A DNA stretch of 64,000 nucleotides, taken from positions 13,979,875 to 14,043,874 of the forward strand of contig NC_133300.1 in assembly GCF_005239225.2 (NCBI RefSeq). The letters run 5' to 3'. The stretch's first letter is position 1; each line of letters opens with the position of its first letter. The position numbers were made by a program, and so were the translations under genes. Below, in pieces: positions 24,486-34,978 of this stretch. The DNA comes from Populus alba (lineage: Eukaryota > Streptophyta > Magnoliopsida > Malpighiales > Salicaceae). The notes under the pieces are model-generated. The model was not told the DNA's origin and did no database searches. It saw only the letters and a list, made by a program, of their open reading frames with translations.

Positions 24486-25633
24486 TGTCATAATCTAATT
24501 TTTAACCCATTTGCTTTTAATTTAATTTTAGGGGGTTAAAAAATCAGGGACTTGTTTAGAAAATTCAAAACTCTAAGGACCAAATTGAAAATGGTCATTC
24601 CCAAGTAGAAATGAGGGTGTCCCCATCCTACCAGAAAACACACCCAAGCTTACTCAATGTTTTCTGTTTTCTTTTGTCCCACACAACTCCATTAAAACAC
24701 TAAGGATACCGCCACCAACAGTCCGGCATGTGCGGGACTGTTGGTGCCCCAATCCGATTGAAAAACAATGTCCCCAGGCCTCATCATAGTCCTGGGGAGA
24801 TAAGTAGTTGGCAACCCTATAAAAGGTTAAGGAAGGAAAGAAAAAGGGATGGAAAAAAAAGATGAAATGAAAACTGAAAAAACAGGGGACCTTTTGGGTT
24901 CCCTTTCAGAATACTAACAAAGGATTGCCCATGGTATTTTATTCATTTTTTGTTTTGATATCTGGTCAAACGAGATAAATTTGAGGATCTTCATTGATTT
25001 ATTTATGAGCCCCTCGTGCTTTCTTTTATTTATTTTTCGTTGCATATTTTGTTTTTCATTTCACGTTCAATCTACGAACCTTTACTGCTAACGGAAACTT
25101 GTTATGCAATGCATTTTTTTCTTCTTGTCTAAAAAGAGAAACAATAAAAAATAGAAACAAAGGTAAAAAAAAATGAATAGAAAAATTATTTCTTCTTCAT
25201 TTAAATTCAAATCTTGATTTATTTACTAGTGTTATAGTAAGGTGTACCACACTTTTTGCGTTGTGCAATATTTACCAACGCTAGAGTTGGAAAATATTTG
25301 TAAGTAAATGTCCACGGGACGCCAGAGTCAAGAAACATTGTAGGAAGATGAAAAAAAAAAAACAAAGAGGAAAACAAATTCTTAACAATTTTAAACAAAA
25401 CAAGCAATGCAACTTATCTTAGGTAGGACGTTTAAGGGGTGATAATATCTTTTTTTTATGTAACCAGTCTCGTATCATAGAATCTCTGTTAACTAGTTAG
25501 GGTTCCTAGTGACCATAATACTAGGTGGTGACTCCTTGAACTAGACCTTTTCTCTAAAAGAAAAGGATGCCAAATATCTTTTTTTTTTCCATGAAAAGTT
25601 TTTAATCGATCGCCACGATGTCCGGGTATGACA
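24486..25633 (+). mobile_element. Solo LTR with 5-base target duplication ATCAC
   Basis: A 1148-base LTR starting TGTCATAATC and ending GGGTATGACA. It is flanked by ATCAC at 24481-24485 and at 25634-25638. Its 3' part (TAACCAGTC, TAGGGTTCCTAGT, ACTAGGTGGTGACTCC) resembles the LTR ends at 6450-6665 and 51500-51704, so it is a related family. There is no internal region, consistent with recombination between two LTRs. Confidence 0.8.
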
Positions 25634-25639
25634 ATCACA

Positions 25640-26410
25640 ATCAAAGGATAATAATATTTTAGAATGAGATTATTTGGCTATGTAACAAAAATTATAGATA
25701 ATAAAAATTAGGTTTGGAGAAGTTATGAATATGATGGTTGGATTGAGAACTAAAGTAGTTAGCCTTCAAAATGGGACAATTTATAGAGGTATCGAGGGTA
25801 GAAGGCTGGCGAGATGAGCTATTTCACCTTCAAAGGAGTCCATAGCAAAAAATATAGATGAGAGAGTTGAAGATTTTGATAATGGGCATGTGCTAGGTTT
25901 TGGCAATATAAGACTCACAAACATGAGGTAGTTCGACCACAAGATTATTCCAACCATAGAAAAGCAGATAAGGAGTATGGTTTTCATGATTATTTGAATT
26001 AAAATAAAGATTTTGACTTTTCAGGGCAAAAACGATTCTGAAATACATTTGAAATAGGAGAAAAAAAGATAGTTGATTTTTTATTGTTGCCATTATTATG
26101 AGAAAATGAAGGTAAAACTTATTGTTATTGTGGTTTTTGACTATGCTATTATGTAGTTGGATCAAATTGTTTTAGGTAGAAGAAGGAGTTAAGAGAGACC
26201 CGTAGAAACTTGGGATGAGATAAAAGCAATCATGAAAACAAAAAAAAGATTTGTTCTTAGACATTATTATAGATAATTATTCTAGATATTCTAGAGTTTA
26301 GCTCAAGGGCATAAAAGTATAGAGGATTACCACAAGAAGATGAACATTGATTGATTATAGCTAATGTTGTGGATGATTAAAAGTTTACAATGACAAGATT
26401 TTGAATGGTT
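25640..26410 (+). pseudogene. Decayed retrotransposon gag
   Basis: Translation in shifting frames gives pieces such as WDEIKAIMK and RFVLRHYY (near 26210-26270) and IEDYHKKMNID (near 26315), the usual order at the end of a Ty3/Gypsy gag capsid region. Stops and frameshifts are frequent. Confidence 0.55.
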
Positions 26411-27060
26411 TGTGTCACAATCCAATTTTAGGTACCTTTAAAATTATCTTTTATTTTATACAAATATATATATAAAGAAGGGATCTACATGTATACATAA
26501 GAGATGGAGGAACCAAACTGGATCTTTAAATTTTTTTAGAAACTCAATTGCACCATTTAAAGACCTAAATATGAAACGTAATGCAAATTCAAGGCTAACT
26601 TAAATAAATATTGGACAAATTTGCATAAAAATTAGGTTTGAGAACCTAATTAGATTTTTATTAAGTTAATTTGATTTAATCATAGGTCTAATTAAAGGTT
26701 GAATTAAGTTTATAAAATTTAATTTCAACCAAAATTAAAAGAATTAATTAAGTGCAAGAACTTAATTAGACTTTTAATAGGTCAACTTAATTTTACCAAG
26801 GACTTAATTAGTAAAAAACTAAGTTTGAAAAGCTTAATTGAAAAGATTGAAATTTTGAAAGGCCAGATTTAATTTTTACAAGATTAATCGGATGAAATTA
26901 AGAGTGAAATTACAAGCAAATCAAAGTTTAGAGGTTAGTTAAAGATAAATTGAAGAAATTCAAAACCAAAACCTTATCCATAAAAAAAAAAATTAGGGGT
27001 ACGAGATTGAATTCTCAACCACAATTAACGTAATTTAAAGTTTAACGCAAATTTATTCTA
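26411..27060. other. AT-rich intergenic, possible LTR fragment
   Basis: It starts near TGTCACAATCCAATTTT (about 26421), which resembles an LTR start, then runs in AATTAAGTT/AACTTAATT phrases. No paired end was found. Confidence 0.25.
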
Positions 27061-27186
27061 GCATGAGAGTTATATGATTCAATTCAAGACCCACTCGATC
27101 CAACAGCTAATAAAAGAGTACATATTAGAGAGAGACCTCCCTCCATCACGCATGGGCATGGAATAACTGCTAGTAGATTAATGAAA

Positions 27187-27411
27187 CTAGCAGGTGTGTT
27201 TGTACACCGACAAGCAGTTCTTTTTGAAACGACCGCAACCAAACAATGCTTTAAAAGGATTTTGAGTACCTCCGGTTGTGCCGGCAGGGCGAGAGCCAGC
27301 ATTAAGAATCCTGTTAATTTCAGAATCCATCATGAACTCCAAATCTAATTCAATAAAAATATTAATTTTAATAAATAAATTCAAAAATACACAACCAGGT
27401 AAATATTTCAT
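27187..27411 (-). pseudogene. RALF/RISP-like secreted peptide gene, copy A, 5' part replaced
   Basis: From ATG 27411 the frame gives 74 residues. Residues 23-36 are the family core DLEFMMDSEINRIL, followed by NAGSRP as in copy B, then a basic tail with Cys59, Cys66 and Cys74 (spacing 6 and 7). The usual start (MKSLSLSALT and the SLPEM region) is missing: just before the core the sequence changes to AT-rich DNA that recurs at 59340-59760 without a peptide gene. By chance or selection, the new first 20 residues are hydrophobic (CVFLNLFIKINIFI) and might still act as a signal sequence. The tail resembles that of copy D in cysteine content and in ending Tyr-x-x-x-Cys. Likely a truncated copy; expression would be needed to say more. 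Confidence 0.6.
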
Positions 27412-27419
27412 TTATTAAC

Positions 27420-28760
27420 ATACTTGAATTTTCTAATTTTATTTTTAGTTATCATCAATATCTTTTTTTTCGATTATTAATTCACATAGTTGTCGATTTA
27501 TTTGATTAAATGAATGCATAAGCTTTTTAATTTAAACTTTAAACTTTTTAATGTAAAAAATGCATCAAAAAGCATGCACGTACAACGTTTTTGCAAGAGA
27601 AAAAAATATATAGCCCACGAATGACGCATCATTTTATTTGTTTTTTTTATAAACAATTTGCAAAATAAAAAAGGCCAATGTGCATGGGCCCTAATAAAAT
27701 GGACCAAGCAGGCTGACCTAGCTTGCTAGGTCCAGCAATGATTGGCCTTTGTTTTCGTTTTTATTTTTTGAGTTTCTAATTTTTTAAAATTAATTCTTTT
27801 TTTATATTTTTTTATTTATATTTATATCAATACCTTTTTTGATGTGTTTAAAGAGCCTTTTTGAAATGAAAATTATTTTTTAATTATTTTTTTAATTTTT
27901 TAAGAGGTTCTTCTGATTTATCTATAATTTTTTTGAATCTTTTTGTATAGATGAATTTTATTTTTGAAAATAAAAAAATTATTTTCAAATAATATTTCTA
28001 ATATGTGCAGCCTTGCATATTAGTTTTTTCTTTTCTTTTATTCAATTAATTTAATGTGTGTGTATTTATTTTTATTATCGTTTAATTGAATAAAAAAAAC
28101 TTATTTTAATCAATAAATTTAACAAACACAATCATTTAAATATCTCTTCTTAGTTTTTTTTTCCCACTTAATAGCACACATAATTCTCAATTTATTTAAT
28201 TTTATTTTATGTATAAATTTTTTGATTTTCACTTATAATTTTTTAAATACAAAAAGTTGAAAAAAATCTATATATAAAATGTTTTGTTGAAAGAAAATAT
28301 CTAACTCACGCCAAAAAAAAAAATCTAAATATCAATTGTTTTTGGTGCCCAGATCATGACTACACAACACAGAGGACCTTTCAAAGGTCTTCCATGGCCA
28401 ATTGGTCCACTCTGTTTGCTGCCTCATAATATGCATTTATATTTTTTTTTTCAACCAATTGTATTTTTGCATAATGAACTTTCGCTCAACGGCAATCTAT
28501 CTACTTGTTTAATAATGAAGTACGACAACATGAACTCCAGAAAGTCTCCACCATAAGTTTTGAGGTTTCACCGCACCACCAGGGCGTCAGTAGCACAATC
28601 AACATTGATCTGAACCGATTTTTCTTTTTATTTGGCCACTCAACGGCGACATCCCTATTCCCTATTATTTCTTCTGCCTTTTTTATATTTTTTGAATCAA
28701 CTTCCCTATTCTTTCAAGCTGGAAATATTTGAATGTGCCAACTAATTTCAAAGATCTAAT
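27420..28760. repeat. Duplicated AT-rich flank block, copy 1
   Basis: 27420-27770 matches 59410-59750, and 27770-28760 matches 32830-33990. Landmarks are GCTTGCTAGGTCCAGCAATG, TATGTGCAGCCTTGCATATT, the palindrome GACCTTTCAAAGGTC (28375-28389), and CATCCCTATTCCCTATTATT. Open frames at 28356-28732 recur with small changes at 33728-33955, but nothing like a known protein is visible. Confidence 0.65.
28375..28389. promoter_or_regulatory. 15-base palindrome GACCTTTCAAAGGTC
   Basis: Perfect inverted repeat around a central C. Exact copies are at 19833-19847, 33520-33534 and 57792-57806, with variants at 15951-15963, 15988-16002 and 34567. It carries two divergent AAAG cores (Dof-type sites). It lies inside duplicated blocks, so conservation may simply be by descent. 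Confidence 0.4.
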
Positions 28761-29189
28761 TAAAAAAAATAACTAAATCAAATTAAAAAAAAATTCAAAC
28801 CGAAACCAGTTCAAACCGACCGGTTTCGGTTAAGTTCAGTTATTTTTCTCAGGACAATTACACCTCTCTCTCTCTTTTAGCATCTTTAAGCGTATTCGAG
28901 ATGGGCTGTTCCAAACATATTATTTAATTTTTTAAAAAATTAATGTAGGTATCTAATTAATTTATATGTATTTTAACTAATTTTACAGATCTTAAAATTA
29001 ATTATTATATGAAGCTCAAACTAATAATCTCTAAAAAATAAATTTAAAACCTAACTAAGCTCCAACCTTTAAAATTCATTTTTATCTAATTAATGTTTAA
29101 GTAAGTGTAGAACTTCATGATGAAGGTGTTTATTTAATATAAACTTGTCTCTAAAAAAAAAAATTGAGTAAAAATTAATGTGCTGGAAA

Positions 29190-29480
29190 GATACATGAAT
29201 TACAGAACAAGAATCATTATGAAATTTTGGTGTAAATCTATCGTCGTGAAAGATTTCAAAAAAATGTCATACACTTTCAAATCTCAACCGTTAATTTTGT
29301 ATGAATCTGTTACCAATGAATATGCAAAAATAAGGATTCAAAAATGTTGTTGACAGCCATGACCAGAAACGCAAGGAGATCGCCCATCTATATCTTTGTT
29401 TTTTAAAAGGCTACTAGGCCTGGAGAAAGACCTAGGCGTGCATGGACATTGGCCCTAGCGTGCCTGGGCTCAACTCTATG
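29190..29480. repeat. Three-copy repeat near peptide genes, copy 1
   Basis: Matches 53575-53960 and 61315-61720, with TCTCAACCGTTAATTTTGTA and AAAGGCTACT then GGCCTGGAGAAAGACC or near variants. On the - strand the two later copies keep a 64-codon frame, while this copy is broken. No family was recognised. Confidence 0.6.
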
Positions 29481-29934
29481 GCCTATTTGTGTTTTTTTTT
29501 TTTTTTTTTGTCATGAGATTTTTTTATGATTTAATTACTTAATTTAATTTAATATTTTAATTTATAAAATGTATCATAAATATTGTATAAATTTCTTAAA
29601 TTATTTAAAAATTTGATATTAAACTTTTATGGATTTCAAGGGAAAAAAATATTTTTTCAAAAATTGAAAAAATATAAATCATGCATAATGTATTGAGTAT
29701 TTTTTCATTTTGAGTGGAAACAATATAAATAATTAAAGATAATATAATGAAAAGAAGTCTCAAAACCATGTATCAAACATAACACGCATAAAAATGCATA
29801 TAAAAACACAATAAAAATTTGATTTTAAAAAAATTAGCATAATAAATTAAAAATATTGGTTGAATAGTATAATTTGAAAAACAATTGGTAAAATAATATA
29901 ATTTGTATATTTCACTATTTATAATTGTGACATT

Positions 29935-30610
29935 TAAGGATATTATATTTAAGAATCATGATGTTATTGTATAGTGACAAATCATCCAATGTGCTTAATA
30001 GTTTTTACAAAATGGTCTAACCATTTTTCTAAAATTTCTAGAATTTTCAGAATGTGTTCTCCATCTTATAACATGCATTTTCTCTGTATTCAAGGACATA
30101 TGCATTCATCACAACATCCTTTGAAAATTCAAGAACTCAACAATATTTAAATTAAAATTAAACTCAACAAGATAAGAAGATTGTATGGTGAGTTTAATCT
30201 TAATTTAAATATTGATGAGTTCTTGGATTTATAGTTGTCATGAACCAAATAATTATATGATTAATAAACCAAATAACCATTAAACAATTGTTATAATTCC
30301 TTATAAATTCAAAAGAAATTTTATTTACAAGCTACTTTAAAACCACATAAATTATAAGAAAACAAACATGTCAAAAAGATAAAAAATATGATATTATGAT
30401 GATATATTTGGATACTGATATGCCAAATGGTGTTATGATGCATCCATATGTCCTTGAATATGAAAAGGAAATGCATTTTATAAGATGTTGAACACATTCT
30501 AGAATTTATTGTCATACTTTTTATTTCTTAAAAACTTTGTGAATCTTTTGGCAATAATGACTATATCATCATCATATCCATTTATATCCTCATGATGATT
30601 AATTGATTTT
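29935..30610. repeat. Long imperfect inverted repeat (foldback)
   Basis: The inner arms 30121-30170 and 30188-30230 pair almost fully (AAGAACTCAACAATATTTAA against TTAAATATTGATGAGTTCTT) around a loop of about 17 bases. The outer arms pair 30035-30120 with 30405-30520, for example TATTCAAGGACATATG against CATATGTCCTTGAATA. About 170 unpaired bases separate inner and outer parts on the right side. Could be a foldback/MITE element or a hairpin RNA locus. Confidence 0.65.
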
Positions 30611-31680
30611 TATAAGTGTTTTGAGTGTTTTGGCCTCCTCTATGGCTGTGACTTTGGGTTCCAAGCCCTAGGCAAAGACCTTAGAATTTTACCAATTATT
30701 TTTCTTATTTTTGATCCTTTTTTCTAGGCTAATTAGTTCATTAACGAAGATAATGAATCTAATGTGCATTTCATAAATGTTTTCATTGGGTTTCATTTTT
30801 GAAAAATTATATTTCTCTAGGAAAGTTTATTAATCTAGAATTTTTAACTTGAGTTGTTCATTACTTCTAGTAACTTCCCGATTTTATAAATAGTTTTTTA
30901 ACTCCTAACCTTATTGAACTCCAAGTGGGTAACTGCATAAAAGAAAACATTAATGATTTTAGCATTATAAATATGCCCTTTTTATTTTGTTTATCATCCC
31001 ATTTATCTATGGGCTTAGGACAAACTTTTTTTTTTGTCTAATTTTTATTTTAATGGGCTTAACCCTCAACAATATCCCATAACTCAATAGATTCAAGAAA
31101 GGTTTTCAAGAAGCTCCTTTACCTTGTAACATTATTATTATTATTATTAATCAATTTTATTATCACTCTAATATATAATCAAAATATCAACCTAATAACA
31201 AATTTACCTCAAAAGATAAATTATTCGGGAATATACAGGACAAAATATAAAAAAAAACTATATATATATATATTGGATTTGGGTTTCACATGTAGAAAAA
31301 GAGGTTTCATCACTAATTTGAAATGGTTAAAGAATGATTTTTTTAACGCATGAGATGGGAGAAGGTTTTTATCCTTACAAATTATGCATTAAATATATAT
31401 TTTTTATATAATTGAAACATAAAAAGAAAATAAATTTAGTTAAGCAGGAGAACATTGTCTGTTAAAATCTTAGCCCTTCATTTAACTGGAAGGGCTAAAA
31501 TTAAACTAACATGATATATCAGGATAACACTAACTTGAATGAAGCTCCCGTCATATAAACAACTATCGACAATTAATTATATTTAACAAAAAAGAATATT
31601 AAAGGGAAATAAAATATAAATATTAGTTTTATATTGAAGAATGCACAATGATATTCTAAACTCAAGGATAAATTTTAAAT
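30610..31680. other. Intergenic, no gene seen
   Basis: AT-rich, with an ATT microsatellite at about 31133-31150 and a TA run at 31259-31273. Confidence 0.5.
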
Positions 31681-31689
31681 TATGTTATA

Positions 31690-31960
31690 TGAAACGTAAA
31701 AGACAACAAAACACAACACAACACATGGTGGGGTCTTGACAACACCACACCCCCATTCAAAGAGATAATGGTGGAAAAAGGAAGGGGAAAAGATGATGGA
31801 ACACAGAGACAGTGATGCAGCAAAACCTCAAATCGTACAGATAATGATGGAAAAAGGAGGAAAAGAAAAGCATTATGGAACACAAAAAACAAGGAGAGAG
31901 TGCGATTGAGGGTCTCAAGAAAGAAGGGCTCGAATGATCACAAAGTCAACGACGCATAAC
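31690..31960. repeat. Purine-rich two-copy tandem segment downstream of peptide copy B
   Basis: ATAATGGTGGAAAAAGG and ATAATGATGGAAAAAGG begin two similar units of about 80 bases that continue to GGAACACA. The second unit's GAAAAGCATTATGGAA recurs at 56860-56877, next to the broken end of peptide copy E. Confidence 0.55.
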
Positions 31961-32029
31961 CCAGCTCAATCATTAGACTGCTGCGCACCAACTCTGCTGC
32001 ATAAGAGGCCGAATAATATTCATGATAAT

Positions 32030-32366
32030 TGCATACCATGGATGACAACTTACAGTAAGTTGGTATTAGTGATCGAGCAATGAAAATTGTTTTAAATGAG
32101 AGAAACATCTTTTTTAAGCTTCAGGGGTGGCCAAAGCCCCCTGTCTCCCTAGCCTCTGCAAGGGTTTGTGGGTGATTATCTCTTCTAGATGACAACAGTT
32201 TTCTTTATATCTATATATTGAATTCTCAACCACAAGTAACGTAATTTGAAGTTTAACGCAAAATATAATCTACCATGAGTATTATATGATTCAATTCGAC
32301 ACCCACTCGATTCCAATAGATAATAATGACAGTAGTAGAAAGGGAATTAACAAGCTCCCTAAAAAT
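32030..32366 (-). other. Conserved 3' flank (probable 3' UTR region) of peptide copy B
   Basis: Blocks such as CAGGGGTGGCCA, TCCCTAGCCTCTGCAAGGGT and GAATTCTCAACCACAA are shared with 52915-53130, 56045-56280 and 60240-60500, always just 3' of a peptide copy. The conserved position suggests 3' UTR plus downstream DNA copied along with the gene. Confidence 0.5.
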
Positions 32367-32660
32367 TTAAGAATCAGGACCCTTACCGGAGTTGTATCCA
32401 TTACCTGGGCCGCCACCAAACACTGGTTTCTCTGGATCGAAAGCACCATCTAAAACAGGGCGAGAGCCAGCATTAAGAATCCTGTTAATTTCAGAATCCA
32501 TCATGAACTCCAAATCGATGTTGGAATCAGCTATGGTGTACGAGGGGGCGTCACCCTCCATTTCCGGCAGTGAAATACTAGCACCGCAACTTTTTGTGTT
32601 GAGCAGCGTCATCATCAACAACAACGACAATGTTAGAGCAGACAAGGAAAGACTCTTCAT
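32367..32660 (-). CDS. RALF/RISP-like secreted peptide precursor, copy B (Gly-rich tail), intact
   Basis: 97 residues from ATG 32660 to a TAA/TGA-bounded end, without intron. Residues 1-27 are a clear signal peptide (MKSLSLSALTLSLLLMM, then CGA). An acidic middle (SLPEMEGDAPSY) leads to the core DLEFMMDSEINRIL (49-62), which resembles the pro-region just before the mature peptide in RALF precursors (typically DSEINRRIL). The tail (63-97) has no cysteine and reads FDPEKPVFGGGPGNGYN then SGKGPDS, so it is not a standard RALF. A TATA-like site (32691-32700) lies 31 bases upstream and a W-box TTGACT (32736-32741) further up. I think of the poplar rust-induced secreted peptides (RISP), which are Salicaceae-specific and cause alkalinisation, but cannot confirm identity. 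Expected to be secreted to the cell wall space. Confidence 0.75.
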   Translation of the reverse strand: MKSLSLSALTLSLLLMMTLLNTKSCGASISLPEMEGDAPSYTIADSNIDLEFMMDSEINRILNAGSRPVLDGAFDPEKPVFGGGPGNGYNSGKGPDS

Positions 32661-32690
32661 CGCATCTCTCTTATGCTGTCTATCTAATCA

Positions 32691-32741
32691 AATATAAAAG
32701 CAAGCAGCTAAGAAAGGTGAGGAATGTGGCAATGGTTGACT
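32691..32741 (-). promoter_or_regulatory. Promoter elements of peptide copy B
   Basis: CTTTTATATT (32691-32700, read on the - strand) is a TATA-like site, and TTGACT (32736-32741, + strand) is a W-box. The W-box position is changed to TTGAAT before copy E and TTGATT before copy D, so only copy B keeps it. Confidence 0.4.
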
Positions 32742-32829
32742 GGTTAGCTCATATTTTCCTATACATGAAATTAAATGACATCACAGGAGATCAATTTCAC
32801 GCAAGCAATTTTCTTTTTTTTAAGTTCAA

Positions 32830-33990
32830 GCTAGGTCCAGCAATGCTTGAACTTTGTTTTTGTTTTTATTTTTGAGTTTTTATTTTTTAAAAATTAATTC
32901 TTTTTTTATTTTTTTATTTATATTTAGATCAATATCTTTTTTTTTATGTTGTTTAAAGAACCTCTTTGAAATGAAAATTATTTTTTAATTATTGTTTTAA
33001 TTTTTTAGGAGGTTCTTCTGATTTATCTATAATTTTTTGAATCTTTTATATAGATTAATTTTATTTTTTAAAATAAAAAAATTTTTTTCAAATAATATTT
33101 CTAATATGTGCAGCCTTGCATATTAGTTTTTTATTTTATTTTATTCAATCAATTTAATATGTGTGTATTTATTTCTATTATCGTTTAATTGAATAAAAAA
33201 CTTATTTTAATCAATAAATTTAGCAAACACAATCATATAAATATCTCTTCTTATAAAATTAAATATCTTAATCTACTTCTCTCTCTTGATTTTTCCAGTT
33301 TTATTTTTAGTTATCATTTATAGTTTTTTTTTTCCACTTAATAACACACATAATTCTCAATTTATTTAATTTTATATATGTATAAATTTTTTGATTTTCG
33401 CTTAGAATTTTTAAATATAAAAAGTTGAAAAAAATCTATATATAAAATGTTTTTGTTAAAAGAAAATATCTAAATATCAACTGTTTTTGATGCGCAGATC
33501 ACGAATACACAATACAGAGGACCTTTCAAAGGTCTTCTTCCATGGCCAATAGGTCCACTCTGTTTGCTGCCTCATAACGTGCATTGGATATTTACATGAA
33601 ACTTTGCCAGCGACTTGTATATGGTGGAGTGGACATCCTATTTTAAAAATTGACCCTTTATATTTTTTTTTGTTCAACCAATCGTATTTTTGCATAATGA
33701 ACTTTCCCCCAACTGCAATCTATCTACTTGTTTGATAATGAAGGACGACAGCATGAACTCCAGAAAGTCTCCACCATAAGTTTTGAGGATTCACCGCACC
33801 ACCAGGGCGTCAGTAGCACAATCAACATTGATCTGAACCGATTTTTCTTTTTATTTGGCCACTCGACGGCGACATCCCTATTCCCTATTATTTCTTCTGC
33901 CTTTTTTATATTTTTCGAATCAACTTCCCTATTCTTTCAAGCTGGAAATATTTGAATGCGCTCACTAATTTCAAAGATCTAATTAAAAAA
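32830..33990. repeat. Duplicated AT-rich flank block, copy 2
   Basis: Same order of landmarks as 27770-28760: CAGCAATGCTTGAACTTTG, CAGCCTTGCATATTAG, GACCTTTCAAAGGTC (33520-33534), the Gln/Ser-rich open frame 33728-33955, and CCCTATTATTTCTTCTGCC. A third, rearranged copy is at 57710-58680. Confidence 0.65.
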
Positions 33991-34567
33991 AAATAACTAA
34001 ATTAAATAAATAAAAAAACCCAAACCAAAATCAGTTCAAACCGACCGACCGGTTTCAGTTAAATTCAGTTATTTTAGAACAAAAACCAAAACTCAATTAA
34101 TTGGTTTCGGTTCGGTTTCGGTTTAGGTTTGATTTGGTTATTTTATATTAAAAATAAAAAACTATATATTTTTTAGATTTTTTTGTTTTATTACTAATTT
34201 ATTTTAGTTTTAGTTCTATTATATATTGGATTATATTTAGATTATTTTTTTAATTAATATAAATTTTAAAGTTAATGATTATATAAATCTTTAATAATCC
34301 TGATACAAATATATTATTTTAATCATGAAATTATCAAAGATTGCTTTTAATGTAAAGGAATACCAAATTGCTTCAATTAAGCAACATCTTTAAAGATTAT
34401 ATATTCCTAAATAAAAAATAAAAAAAAAACATATATCAAAAAAGAAATTGATGGATTTTTATTCAATCTAATCAAATGGAAAAATCTAAAGACACGGAAA
34501 TCTCTAAAATTGATAGAATACAACCAACGACTTGGAAGTCCTTCATGCCCCGCTCGTACTATCAAAG

Positions 34568-34748
34568 ACCTTTCAAAGGACACCAAGGCTTGTAGCCAAC
34601 GGAAGCCACCGTGTACGCCTGTTACTCTCGCGGTGCTTTACATACTCACCGAGTTTGCAGGATTTTCAGTGAATCGTGGGATTAGTCGTGGTACGCGTAA
34701 GCTGGCCCGAACACCCACGTAAAAAAAAAAAAAAAAACCTTTCAAAGG
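34568..34748 (+). mobile_element. Au-like SINE with 12-base target duplication
   Basis: The body 34580-34720 ends GGATTAGTCGTGG, GCAAGCTGGCCC-like and ACACCCACGT, then a run of A (34721-34736). These 3' phrases match my memory of Au-type plant SINEs. ACCTTTCAAAGG stands on both sides (34568-34579 and 34737-34748). The left part lacks an obvious tRNA-like box A/B, so it is probably 5'-truncated. The insertion split the recurring GACCTTTCAAAGGTC palindrome. A 70-codon frame across it is not a gene. Confidence 0.8.
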
Positions 34749-34884
34749 TCTTTCATATATTGTCCCTTTGCCAAATGCTACATTGATACTACTCCATGAG
34801 ACTTTTATAATTACTAATACTTGAAAACGATTTTACATAAGAAATAATAATAATAATAATAAAAAAAGAATAAAAATTAGAATC

Positions 34885-34932
34885 AGTCAACTATAGCATG
34901 ACTTAAACTCCTCTCAGCATATAATTAAAAGG
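34885..34932 (+). promoter_or_regulatory. Promoter core of receptor copy 2: W-box and TATA-like site
   Basis: AGTCAA (34885-34890; TTGACT on the other strand) and CATATAATTAAAAGG (34919 onward) keep the same order as before receptor copy 1. The following 5' UTR (GGAGCTTCTCCTCTTGATTT) is also nearly the same. Confidence 0.5.
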
Positions 34933-34978
34933 AGCTTCTCCTCTTGATTTCTTCATCTCTCCTCTGGCCAAAAACAAA

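Larger units (their letters stand above)
23640..26410 (+). mobile_element. Decayed LTR retrotransposon: primer site and gag remnants
   Basis: TGGTATCAGAG at about 23811 is the standard plant initiator-Met tRNA primer binding site, so an LTR should end just before it. Downstream, 25640-26410 carries a heavily damaged gag on the + strand. The order fits an old Ty3/Gypsy or Copia element; gag favours Gypsy. A solo LTR (24486-25633) splits the leader from gag. Confidence 0.6.

Noticed and set aside
28356..28732. Open frames of 66 and 75 codons, one repeated at 33728-33955
   Set aside because: Conservation is explained by recent block duplication; no signal peptide, domain or promoter was seen, and the third copy (58430 onward) is replaced.
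34510..34722. 70-codon frame with Cys and Arg-rich sequence
   Set aside because: Most of it is the SINE body.
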